Below, piece by piece: positions 1 through 5,429 of a stretch of 6,258 nt of DNA; positions within the stretch are counted from its first letter, which is position 1, and every line of letters starts with the position of its first letter. Source of the DNA: Methanothrix sp. (GTDB taxonomy: Archaea; Halobacteriota; Methanosarcinia; Methanotrichales; Methanotrichaceae). The notes beneath the pieces are model-generated. The model did not search any database. It worked only from the letters and a program-made list of their open reading frames with translations, and was not told the origin of the DNA. A program made the translations under genes and the position numbers. Location: assembly GCA_028688175.1 (NCBI GenBank), contig JAQTYS010000159.1, positions 1 through 6,258 on the forward strand, in the 5' to 3' direction.

Positions 1-96
1 TTCACCAAGACTACTGTGGCCATTTTCACCTGGTTGGTGCTGACGTCCCTGCTCATAACCCTGGTCGCGCCTTTCACTAATTGGCTGACTATTTGA
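1..96 (+). CDS. C-terminal end of a membrane protein (5' truncated)
   Basis: The frame is open from the first base to a TGA at 94-96 and gives 31 residues. About 20 of these form an unbroken hydrophobic stretch (TVAIFTWLVLTSLLITLVAP) followed by a short polar-aromatic tail ending NWLTI. That is the look of the last transmembrane helix of a polytopic membrane protein such as a permease or transporter subunit. Too little is present to name a family. A T-run follows the stop codon at once, which supports this being a real gene end. The start and the rest of the gene lie outside the window. Confidence 0.55.
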   Translation, partial: FTKTTVAIFTWLVLTSLLITLVAPFTNWLTI

Positions 97-106
97 TTTC
101 TTTTTT
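97..106 (+). terminator. T-run archaeal terminator after the membrane protein
   Basis: Directly after the TGA stop the plus strand reads TTTCTTTTTT. Archaeal RNA polymerase commonly terminates at oligo-T stretches without a hairpin. Its position between two plus-strand genes suggests the downstream surface-protein pair has its own promoter. Confidence 0.45.
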
Positions 107-118
107 CGGGCACGTTAG

Positions 119-140
119 CTTTAAGCCTATTAAGATAAAA
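119..140 (+). promoter_or_regulatory. Possible AT-rich promoter of the surface-protein pair
   Basis: An AT-rich stretch (CTTTAAGCCTATTAAGAT and following bases) lies 20-40 nt before the ATG at 160. It contains two weak TATA-like cores, CTTTAAG (119-125) and CTATTAAG (128-135). Either would place the transcript start within about 15 nt of the ATG. An AGGTAAGG purine stretch at 145-152 could act as a weak ribosome binding site. Neither core matches the archaeal consensus well. Confidence 0.25.
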
Positions 141-159
141 CAGCAGGTAAGGTAACCTT

Positions 160-1206
160 ATGAGGAAAAGCGCGGTTTGGCATTTAACGGTCCTGGTGGC
201 CCTGGCAGTCCTATTGGCAATGGCGGGCACTGCTCATTCTTCGGAGATTGCAGATCTCTATTCCAGCATCGAATCAGCGGATGTTACGTTGGCGGGAGAT
301 GTGGCTGGCATGACTTTGCGCCTTGATCTGATCGATGATGGAAGGCTGCTCACCAGCCGGAATCTGTCGCTGGATGGTGCGGGTACCTGGATCGTTCGCT
401 GGCCGCAGCTAGAAGCAGAGAAAGGAAGCTATGATGTCTGCGCCCACTTATTGAAAAATGGGAGTGCCGTCTCCAGGAAATGCTCCAACTTCTATTACGG
501 AGGAGTGGAGCCCATAAGGTTTGATGTACGCGATTTTCGTGCCGACTCACGGGGAATGCACCTTGCCATCAGTGCCAGTGATCCTACTGTTGTGGATATT
601 TACTATATGCTGATAGACGGGAACAAAGCAGCTTATGTCACTAGAGAGCAGGTGGTGCCCATCTCAGGAAGCTTTGCCATGCCGATCACCAGGGATTATG
701 CCTGGAAGCAGATCCTGGAAAGCGGACACGAGTATGCCGGCCGGGTGAAGATTATTGAACTGAATCACAACATGACAAGGTCTTTCATGAATTCCTTCCA
801 GGCAGTCGATGATGCCAAGATCACCGAGACCTACCAAGATGAGACTGGTGCCAGTGCTACAGTCATGGGCAACTCTCGCGTTCCTTTTGAAGGATCTTTG
901 CGCTTCATTCTATCTCAAAACGGCAAAGTTCTCAATACAACAGAAAAAACCACGCCGGTCCTTCTTACTGGAGACGATGAGACGGTAGAGATCACCTGGA
1001 ATAAGACTCTTGAGCCGGGCCTTTATCAGCTGCGCACGGTTTTACTGGGCCAGGGCGGCGCAGTTATGGATTTAGAGGAGAATGTGATTGAAGCCAAGCC
1101 TCTGCAAAGGAGCAATGCTACAGATACGGCAAAAGAGGCAAGTTTTCCGGCAGGGGCTGCGGCAGTCGCAATGCTTATGATTGCGCTTCTTTCGAGAAGG
1201 AGATGA
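160..1206 (+). CDS. Exported, membrane-anchored beta-rich surface glycoprotein, function unknown
   Basis: 348 residues. Residues 1-28 are a Sec-type signal peptide: basic MRK, a hydrophobic core VLVALAVLLAMAG, and a likely cut near AHS-SE. Residues 331-344 are a short hydrophobic segment capped by RRR after a Phe-Pro, so the protein is probably held by a C-terminal anchor. This could be a variant archaeosortase-type tail, but no canonical PGF or PEF motif is seen. The body is rich in alternating hydrophobic residues and looks like three beta-sandwich lobes (about 30-115, 117-216, 217-313). Lobes 1 and 3 share a Trp...Gly-x-Tyr...Gly-x-Val pattern (W76-S105; W280-V302), suggesting an internal duplication. 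Six N-glycosylation sequons (N68, N100, N204, N259, N281, N319) and a possible disulfide, C94-C108, fit an extracellular location. The stop overlaps the start of the next gene, so the two are probably co-translated. No family is recognised. Confidence 0.8.
   Translation: MRKSAVWHLTVLVALAVLLAMAGTAHSSEIADLYSSIESADVTLAGDVAGMTLRLDLIDDGRLLTSRNLSLDGAGTWIVRWPQLEAEKGSYDVCAHLLKNGSAVSRKCSNFYYGGVEPIRFDVRDFRADSRGMHLAISASDPTVVDIYYMLIDGNKAAYVTREQVVPISGSFAMPITRDYAWKQILESGHEYAGRVKIIELNHNMTRSFMNSFQAVDDAKITETYQDETGASATVMGNSRVPFEGSLRFILSQNGKVLNTTEKTTPVLLTGDDETVEITWNKTLEPGLYQLRTVLLGQGGAVMDLEENVIEAKPLQRSNATDTAKEASFPAGAAAVAMLMIALLSRRR
1199..1206 (+). promoter_or_regulatory. Ribosome binding site that questions the start of the next gene
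   Basis: GGAGATGA matches the archaeal consensus GGAGGTGA at 7 of 8 bases, but it contains the annotated ATG (1203) itself. A start at TTG 1212 would lie 5 nt after it, a normal spacing. It would also give a cleaner signal-peptide N-terminus (MQKNLVS in place of MNDLQKNLVS). The ATG at 1203 instead fits stop-start coupling through the ATGA overlap. Confidence 0.45.
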
Positions 1207-1733
1207 ATGATTTGCAGAAAAATCTGGTTAGCCTTATCTGCACGCTAGCGCTGCTGGCATTCTTTATGCCGGCAATGGCTGCAGAAGATAGTCTTAACGC
1301 CACCGCGAACGCCACGCTAAACGAGACCCAGAACGCCACCACCAGTATCACACTTAATGCGACAGCGAATCTCACAAAGAGCCAGACACCGGCTGCAACC
1401 CAATTGGGTTCTGGAAAAGAACTATCTCACAGCAAGGTTCTTCGGGCAGGCTTCGAGAAGACCAAGGCCTTAAACAATCTGGATGTGTACGGCAACAAAT
1501 CCACATACAATATACCATACAGCACATCCCCAAGCGCCCCTTTTGATGCAGGCTCGCGCCTGGGAAATGTATCCCAATTTACCTATAACACCGACAATTA
1601 TAAGCCACTTTACAATATCAGCCAATACTCAAGAACCAAACCCATTTATGAGGTGCCAGGCACAGTCGCATCCAAACCGGTTTACAGCATCTCCGGCTAT
1701 CCCAAAATCAAGACTGTAAATAGTATACCTTGA
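1203..1733 (+). CDS. Small secreted sequon-rich protein with a Tyr/Pro tandem-repeat tail, function unknown
   Basis: 176 residues from ATG 1203, or 173 from TTG 1212, which has the better-spaced ribosome binding site. A signal peptide (hydrophobic LVSLICTLALLAFFMP, likely cut after AMAA, residue 28) is followed by a Thr/Ala/Asn-rich segment. That segment carries six N-glycosylation sequons within 27 residues (N32, N36, N40, N44, N52, N56), a mucin-like density. Three more sequons occur at N98, N122 and N138. The last 43 residues are a tandem repeat with an exact 12-residue period starting at K134, K146, K158 and K170, consensus K-P-(L/I/V)-Y-x-(I/V). There is no membrane anchor, so the protein is released or held by its partner. 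The ATGA overlap with the upstream surface glycoprotein implies they act together at the cell envelope or sheath. No family is recognised. Confidence 0.75.
   Translation: MNDLQKNLVSLICTLALLAFFMPAMAAEDSLNATANATLNETQNATTSITLNATANLTKSQTPAATQLGSGKELSHSKVLRAGFEKTKALNNLDVYGNKSTYNIPYSTSPSAPFDAGSRLGNVSQFTYNTDNYKPLYNISQYSRTKPIYEVPGTVASKPVYSISGYPKIKTVNSIP
1602..1730 (+). repeat. Coding tandem repeat, 36-bp period (12 residues)
   Basis: Three full units and one partial unit begin at codons 1602, 1638, 1674 and 1710, with Lys as the first residue of each. The units read KPLYNISQYSRT, KPIYEVPGTVAS, KPVYSISGYPKI and KTVNSIP. Codons differ between units while the pattern stays, so the repeat looks old and kept by selection on the protein. 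A related K-x-x-Y-N-I-P block at residues 99-105 may be an eroded unit. Confidence 0.75.
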
Positions 1734-1734
1734 T

Positions 1735-1785
1735 GGAAAAAGAAAAAAGATCAGCCTCGAAAGGAAAGCTCCTAGACCTTTAGAG
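1735..1785. terminator. Intergenic hairpin and T-run between convergent genes
   Basis: CTCGAAAGG (1756-1764) can pair with CCTTTAGAG (1777-1785) with a single G/A mismatch, around a 12-nt loop. For minus-strand transcripts leaving the thioredoxin gene, the hairpin is followed by TCTTTTTTCTTTTTCC (complement of 1735-1750), a strong archaeal terminator. On the plus strand only a weak T stretch follows, near 1791-1801. The hairpin overlaps the thioredoxin stop codon. Confidence 0.45.
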
Positions 1786-2187
1786 GAACCTTTGAATTTT
1801 TGCAGCCAATGCCGGCTTGGGATAGGCTCCTACCAGCTTATCGATGAGTTTGCCTTCCTTGAAGACCATCAGAGTGGGAATCGCTGAGATCCTGTATTTG
1901 TTGGCGGTCTGCATATTCTCATCGACGTTCAGCTTGCCAAAGACTACTTTTCCCTTCATCTCCTTCGCGAGCTGCTCGATAATCGGCCCGATAGTGCGGC
2001 AGGGTCCGCACCACTCCGCCCAGCAGTCCAGGATGAAGATCGGATACTGGCCGGCTGCGGCATCAATAGTCGCGTCCGTGACCACGACGGGCTTATCCGG
2101 CAGCTCTAGGATCGGTTTCGCGGTTTCATTCATCTCATTTTTCAACTGCTGCATTTTCTTCCTCTTTATCTCTTCCAACTCGTCCAA
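1780..2187 (-). CDS. trxA: Thioredoxin with N-terminal charged helix
   Basis: Thiol-disulfide oxidoreductase, cytosolic (no signal peptide). Numbered from the upstream TTG at 2193, the active site W-C-G-P-C is at 61-65 in the context CWAEWCGPCRTIGP, and the cis-proline is P106 in ISAIPT. The family's F/Y-K-x-G turn (FKEGK) and a C-terminal helix are present, so the fold is complete. An extra N-terminal segment of about 35 residues begins with a charged helix (DELEEIKRKKMQQLKNEM). I chose the TTG at 2187, giving 135 residues, because GGAGG at 2195-2199 then lies 7 nt upstream; for the TTG at 2193 that site would have no spacer. The gene follows the DUF1638 gene by 2 nt (a 4-nt overlap if 2193 is used) and is probably expressed with it. 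A T-run terminator lies just downstream. The thioredoxin identity is secure; the physiological target is not known. Confidence 0.93.
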   Translation of the reverse strand: MDELEEIKRKKMQQLKNEMNETAKPILELPDKPVVVTDATIDAAAGQYPIFILDCWAEWCGPCRTIGPIIEQLAKEMKGKVVFGKLNVDENMQTANKYRISAIPTLMVFKEGKLIDKLVGAYPKPALAAKIQRFL

Positions 2188-2189
2188 GC

Positions 2190-2768
2190 TCAATCCTCCA
2201 ATCTTTCTTTGGCATTGACTATGAGGGATTTGAAGTAGCCCAGATCTACGGGCATAATCTCGAAGGGCAGGTTAGTGAAATCGAAGAATTCCAAAAGCTC
2301 TTCCTCGCGTGCTGGTGCATCTTTCAGGGTGTCGAGGTAGATACAGCCCCGAAATGAGCCCATCTGCATCCTGGCCTCTTCCACACCCCAGTTCAGGCGG
2401 CGAAAGATGTCCTTCCAGGCATCCAGCCAGCCTGGGGAGAGGTAGAAGAAGAGACCATTCCTGGCCTTATTCTCCATCCCCTTGCGGGTGATGAAGGCGT
2501 CCACACAATTTTGGCAGGCTACAAGCGAGGCATGGTAGGGCTTTATGATTTCATCAATCTGGGGATGGCACTGGCCGTATACTACTATCATGCCATCATT
2601 CCCATTCTTTTGGCACTTCTCAAGCTCTGCCACCAGGGCCCCTTTGAGATCATCGAAGTTTACGTGCAGGCCTGCTCCCAGGTAGTGGGCCTCAAAAGGA
2701 AAGCCAAGCTCTCTATGCAGCGCTTCAATCTCCTTTTCAAAGATGCCGCAAGCAATGATTGCATACAT
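2190..2768 (-). CDS. DUF1638 family protein
   Basis: 192 residues, near the usual length for the DUF1638 family, whose members are frequent in methanogens and sometimes lie near corrinoid methyltransferase genes. Recognisable family landmarks are the opening I-I-A-C-G (C7), L-H at 34-35, V-V-Y-G-Q-C-H (Y64, C67, H69), a Cys-containing block A-C-Q-N-C-V-D (C85, C88, D90), and Y-L-S-P-G-W (109-114). The conserved Cys/His residues suggest binding of a metal or cofactor, but this is inference and the biochemical role is unknown. No signal peptide or membrane segment is seen. The gene opens a two-gene operon with thioredoxin, which hints that its cysteines may be redox-sensitive. No ribosome binding site precedes the ATG at 2768; the TATA box position predicts a nearly leaderless transcript. 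Confidence 0.82.
   Translation of the reverse strand: MYAIIACGIFEKEIEALHRELGFPFEAHYLGAGLHVNFDDLKGALVAELEKCQKNGNDGMIVVYGQCHPQIDEIIKPYHASLVACQNCVDAFITRKGMENKARNGLFFYLSPGWLDAWKDIFRRLNWGVEEARMQMGSFRGCIYLDTLKDAPAREEELLEFFDFTNLPFEIMPVDLGYFKSLIVNAKERLED
2195..2199 (-). promoter_or_regulatory. Ribosome binding site deciding the thioredoxin start
   Basis: The minus strand reads GATTGGAGGATTGAGCTTGGAC. GGAGG sits 1 nt before the first TTG (2193) and 7 nt before the second (2187), so the second is favoured. The site lies within the last codons of the DUF1638 gene, typical of translationally coupled genes. Confidence 0.55.
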
Positions 2769-2796
2769 AACTAAGGTGACATTATGGCAGCAATAG

Positions 2797-2804
2797 GATA
2801 TATC
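2797..2804 (-). promoter_or_regulatory. TATA box of the DUF1638-thioredoxin operon
   Basis: GATATATC lies 29-36 nt before the ATG at 2768. With the usual archaeal spacing of about 25 nt, transcription would begin near 2773-2776, leaving a leader of only 5-8 nt. This agrees with the absence of a Shine-Dalgarno sequence before that ATG. Confidence 0.45.
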
Positions 2805-2855
2805 TGTGATCCTTCAGCAGTAAATCAGAAAGGTCAAATTAACTACTTCAACACT

Positions 2856-3041
2856 TCATACAGGAGCGACTAGTTTCGCTCGCTCTTCCGCCAGAGACTG
2901 CACGCAGCCTTCTATCGCCTCTTTTATGTTCTCCAAGGCTTCTTTCATGCTGTCCCCCTGGGAGTGGCATCCTGGAAGCGCCGGACAGCTCACAATGAAG
3001 CCGCCCTCTTCGGCTTCCTGAAGAATAACCTTGAAATTCAT
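2856..3041 (-). CDS. HicB-like antitoxin, lone and probably C-terminally truncated
   Basis: 61 residues. It carries the HicB N-terminal partial RNase H-like fold: M-N-F-K-V-I-L, then EEGGFIVSCPALPGCHSQGD, then the helix SMKEALENIKEAIEGC. It lacks any C-terminal DNA-binding domain. Its DNA matches the second hicB copy (5830-6001) at roughly 88% by eye through ...LAEER, after which the two diverge. Past the TGA stop the same frame continues S-V-E-V-V, resembling the R-I-V-E-V-T-V end of the other copy, so the stop may be a nonsense mutation. No HicA gene adjoins it. Its ATG lies 3 nt after the stop of the YwgA-like gene, making it the third gene of the HD operon. It could be a decoy or orphan antitoxin, or a working partner of the two upstream proteins. 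Confidence 0.8.
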   Translation of the reverse strand: MNFKVILQEAEEGGFIVSCPALPGCHSQGDSMKEALENIKEAIEGCVQSLAEERAKLVAPV

Positions 3042-3044
3042 GAT

Positions 3045-3599
3045 CTACAATCCGCAGCACAGTCCTTTCTCATCTGCCTCTTTTATCATTGAGTCTACGC
3101 TTTCCAGAGCTTTTTCGGCCTCTTCGATTTTGATATGAGGCTTCAGCTCTGTAATCAAGATGGCTCGTGAATTTCCTGCACATTTCTCGTTGAGTGTGAC
3201 GTAAAGGGCAGTGGCCTGACGCTCCAGCTCTGCAACACCCATTTTCCCAATCTTCTCAGCTACAAACTGCATTCTTTCGGCATATTTCCCTCGCGTCTTT
3301 GGGTATCGATTCAGGAAATCCTGGCCGATTTTTGTGGGGAGAAGGCTTGGCCCGTAGGGGCGACGTGATTTATATTCGACCAAGCTATCCGCCCGCATGG
3401 CAGTGACGGCATCGGCAAGATCGAATGAGTAAGGGCCATGCTTGTAGAGTATGAACTCGAGATTCATCGGGACTTTCAGCAGTTCTTGCAGGAAATACAC
3501 AGACTTCTGAATGTGAGTCTCGCCGCACCAACTGCCTTTTGCTCTCATCTCATTCATCAGCGAGAGCAAAATGGCATCTCGCTGCATTTGTTTTAGCAT
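3045..3599 (-). CDS. YwgA/SocA-like winged-helix protein paired with the HD phosphohydrolase
   Basis: 184 residues, cytosolic. The N-terminal half shows the signature shared by YwgA of Bacillus and the Panacea/SocA antitoxin-like fold: T-H-I-Q-K-S-V-Y-F-L-Q (28-38), then F-I-L-Y-K-H-G-P-Y-S (49-58), then a helix ending in a small residue before S-L-V-E-Y. The C-terminal half (about 100-178) is helical and charged and ends in an unusual C-C-G-L. In Bacillus subtilis ywgA lies beside ywfO, an HD-domain nucleotide hydrolase, the same pairing as here. The ATG at 3599 overlaps the end of the HD gene by 7 nt and follows a near-perfect ribosome binding site, so the two are translationally coupled. 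The role is unknown; a regulator or antitoxin of the HD enzyme is a reasonable guess. The family assignment is by motif recognition only. Confidence 0.62.
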   Translation of the reverse strand: MLKQMQRDAILLSLMNEMRAKGSWCGETHIQKSVYFLQELLKVPMNLEFILYKHGPYSFDLADAVTAMRADSLVEYKSRRPYGPSLLPTKIGQDFLNRYPKTRGKYAERMQFVAEKIGKMGVAELERQATALYVTLNEKCAGNSRAILITELKPHIKIEEAEKALESVDSMIKEADEKGLCCGL

Positions 3600-4912
3600 T
3601 CTTCCTCACCCTCCTTTAAAGTTATAATCCTCTTCAGATTCTTATCACGCCATTTCTCAGCCCTTTTCCTGCACTCAGGGCTTATATAAACATAATCAAT
3701 TGCTACCAAAGGCACCTTTTCTAACGTTTCCGATTCAGTGAACGAAGAACAGATGCGATTGTCTCTGGAAAGTAGTGGATAGTTGAGACCGCCTTCTTTC
3801 TGTATGTAGTAGTCGTGTCTTACCTCCGAATCACCAAATTCCCTACATGCCGCCTCAAAGACAGCTTTGCCTGCTTTACGATTTATTTCGAGATCCTCAC
3901 GAGTCCTCTGGTAGAGCAGCCTGAAGTGTTCTCTTCTGGCGATGCGGCGAGCAGAATCATGGCCAGGATGCTCTTTATAGCGAACTGCCTTGGAAAGCTC
4001 AGACATTATCTCGTTATCTGTTATCTGCAGTAGGTCTTCTATTGTGGTCGCAAACATGCCATTATGAAGCCATTTCTTTAGAAAGTCCTTGAGATGAATG
4101 TCGTAAATACGGCGAACATGGTGGCAATAGACCTGCGAGAACATAAAGTATCTCGCTAAAAGCAACGCTTCTGCTGAATGCAGGCCACCCACTTCTATGC
4201 CCAAAGCCAGCTCCTGAGATCCGAGCTCATCATCTACGGCTCTATCAATCTTGGGCAGGATGCGGAGGGTATCGATCAAACGGTAGTGGTCGAATCGCCC
4301 GTAGGCAACCCCGATGTGATGAGAGTCTCTGAGTAAGTAGTCCATCCGGTCGACTCCGAAAGCATCACCTACTATTATCTCGGAGAGAATCGCCTCCCAA
4401 TCGGTGAATCTGCAGTCTCTGTAATGCTTTGGACCAACAGCCAGCTTTGCCACATCTACGCAGTCTAATTTCATCTGGCCCCAAATCCGTCTCATTTCAT
4501 CGCTGCAAATCAATTCCGCTGTAAAACGCTCATGGTCCCATCCACTGGGCAATAGCTCGGTCTCAGCAGCATGAGAGAAGGGAAGGTGTCCGAGGTCGTG
4601 ACATAAAGCCGCCATGCGTAACGCTCTTCTCCAATAACCAAGGTCGAATTTCTTTGGAATTATTTCTCTGACCGATTCATGGTGGATATTTTCCTGATCT
4701 GTTACAACATCGAAGACTCTGCCGGCAAGCTCCATGACACCGAGAGAATGCTCAAACCGACGATGAGTTGCACCTGGATAGAGCAAATAGGTCAAGGCGA
4801 GCTGGTGGATATGCCGGAGCCTCTGGAATGGAACACTATCAAGAACCTGTTTCTCTCCTGGCTCCAGATGAATGAAATTATGGATCGGATCGCGTATCTC
4901 TTGATTTGACAT
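3593..4912 (-). CDS. HD-domain phosphohydrolase, dGTPase/SAMHD1/YwfO-like
   Basis: 439 residues, cytosolic. Predicted metal-dependent hydrolase removing triphosphate from deoxynucleoside triphosphates. Motifs in order: I-R-D-P-I-H-N-F-I (6-14), R-L-R-H-I-H-Q-L (31-38), Y-P-G-A-T-H-R-R-F-E-H-S-L-G (45-58), the HD pair in A-L-C-H-D-L-G-H-L-P-F-S-H (102-114), and V-D-R-M-D-Y-L-L-R-D (187-196). H55, H105, D106 and D188 correspond to the four metal ligands of SAMHD1 (H167, H206, D207, D311). R189, Y192 and D196 match its substrate-site residues. All expected catalytic residues are present, so it should be active; length fits the YwfO-like family. The C-terminal half is less conserved. It starts an operon with a YwgA-like protein and a HicB-like antitoxin, next to a toxin-antitoxin region. 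Related dNTPases serve in pool control or in defence by starving phage DNA synthesis; which applies here is not shown. Confidence 0.88.
   Translation of the reverse strand: MSNQEIRDPIHNFIHLEPGEKQVLDSVPFQRLRHIHQLALTYLLYPGATHRRFEHSLGVMELAGRVFDVVTDQENIHHESVREIIPKKFDLGYWRRALRMAALCHDLGHLPFSHAAETELLPSGWDHERFTAELICSDEMRRIWGQMKLDCVDVAKLAVGPKHYRDCRFTDWEAILSEIIVGDAFGVDRMDYLLRDSHHIGVAYGRFDHYRLIDTLRILPKIDRAVDDELGSQELALGIEVGGLHSAEALLLARYFMFSQVYCHHVRRIYDIHLKDFLKKWLHNGMFATTIEDLLQITDNEIMSELSKAVRYKEHPGHDSARRIARREHFRLLYQRTREDLEINRKAGKAVFEAACREFGDSEVRHDYYIQKEGGLNYPLLSRDNRICSSFTESETLEKVPLVAIDYVYISPECRKRAEKWRDKNLKRIITLKEGEEEC
3606..3615 (-). promoter_or_regulatory. Strong ribosome binding site inside the HD gene for the YwgA-like gene
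   Basis: AGGAGGGTGA on the minus strand, 6 nt before the ATG at 3599, matches the archaeal GGAGGTGA consensus with one extra G. It lies within the last codons of the HD gene (E-G-E-E-E-C), so the gene end and the signal are superimposed. It is the strongest such site in the window, suggesting high translation of the second protein relative to the enzyme. Confidence 0.7.
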
Positions 4913-4918
4913 CTCTTG

Positions 4919-4968
4919 CTCCTATCGCAGAACTTTCAAAAATTAAATAGGCATTTTTCATTATTAAA
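4919..4968 (-). promoter_or_regulatory. Promoter and ribosome binding site of the HD operon
   Basis: AGGAG at 4919-4923 lies 6 nt before the ATG at 4912. A TATA-like TTTAATAA (complement of 4961-4968) lies about 50 nt before the ATG and would start transcription near 4940, leaving a leader of about 28 nt that includes the ribosome site. A second AT-rich candidate, CTATTTAATT (4941-4950), is too close to the ribosome site to serve well. Confidence 0.45.
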
Positions 4969-5040
4969 GCTCACCCGTGCTTGGCGAAAGTATTCTTCTT
5001 GCGAGTAATCCAGGAGATACAAATGATGCGAGCGACAGCT

Positions 5041-5136
5041 TCAGAGCTCGCCCCGGAAGGTCTTCTCCAGCATAGCCAGCGGGAGCGCATCCAGGGCGGC
5101 GGCGGTCTTTGCATGGTGGCACTTGAGGGCGTCGAG
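5041..5136 (-). repeat. HsdS-tail repeat, copy 1 (96 bp, degenerate)
   Basis: Read on the minus strand this is 31 codons plus a TGA stop, from L-D-A-L-K to T-F-R-G-E-L. It resembles the conserved C-terminus of type I restriction specificity subunits (L-D-A-L-L-P-x-x-L-x-x-A-F-x-G-E-L). Here the core is altered to DALPLAMLEK and R-H-Q has become C-H-H, so it is the most decayed copy. There is no start codon and an in-frame TGA lies eight codons upstream, so it is a gene fragment, not a gene. It begins 2 nt after the stop of the 94-residue gene. By eye it is about 85% identical to copy 3 with no insertions or deletions. The remaining sequence on to 4912 holds only the HD-operon promoter. Confidence 0.75.
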
Positions 5137-5138
5137 CC

Positions 5139-5423
5139 TTATATTTCTCTCTTTTCAAGATCTCTCAAGCTGTCTGCATAGGCCTTCCACTCAATAAAAT
5201 CGTCCCAGCGCTCGAAGTCCTCCGGAAGGCGTGCTATTCGATCCTCGAATGCTTTGAGGCCGCAGCCGTACTTCCTCTCAAATGAGTTGATTCTTTCTTT
5301 GACAGGAGCCATCTGTGAGATGAGCTTTAGCCTTTCGAATGTCTTTAAGTCATCGACTGTGATGACGATGCTGGCATCTTCACTTATCATGGATATTTCA
5401 GTCCTCATGGTATATATCTGCAT
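5139..5423 (-). CDS. Small acidic helical protein, possible orphan antitoxin
   Basis: 94 residues. It opens with a beta-type stretch (R-T-E-I-S-M-I-S-E-D-A-S-I-V-I-T-V-D), followed by a mostly helical, charged remainder containing F-E-R-L-K-L-I-S, V-K-E-R-I-N-S-F-E-R-K-Y-G and a Trp-rich F-E-R-W-D-D-F-I-E-W-K-A-Y. No signal peptide or membrane segment. Proteins of this size and composition often occur as antitoxin partners in archaeal toxin-antitoxin pairs, but I cannot name the family with confidence and no toxin gene follows. The C-terminus stops abruptly (K-R-E-I) 2 nt before an HsdS-tail repeat, so it may be truncated or have lost a downstream partner. The start is uncertain: ATG 5423 and 5408 lack clear ribosome sites, and TATATAT at 5411-5417 would instead suit a leaderless start at ATG 5390. 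Confidence 0.6.
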   Translation of the reverse strand: MQIYTMRTEISMISEDASIVITVDDLKTFERLKLISQMAPVKERINSFERKYGCGLKAFEDRIARLPEDFERWDDFIEWKAYADSLRDLEKREI

Positions 5424-5429
5424 CTTGGC

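Noticed and set aside
1483..1719. 78-codon plus-strand frame in another phase of the secreted repeat protein
   Set aside because: Shadow of the tandem-repeat gene; no ribosome site, and the signal peptide and sequons belong to the other frame.
1844..2218. 124-codon plus-strand frame with hydrophobic stretches
   Set aside because: Antisense to the thioredoxin gene, whose active site and fold motifs are unmistakable.
2848..3060. 70-codon minus-strand frame overlapping the lone hicB
   Set aside because: Out-of-frame shadow with Arg/Ser/Gly-rich composition; the HicB frame explains this DNA.
4964..5158. 64-codon minus-strand frame ending S-T-G-E-L, at first suggesting a further HsdS tail
   Set aside because: It reads copy 1 in the wrong frame, and only the last G-E-L resembles an HsdS end. 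The DNA does not align with the three repeats.
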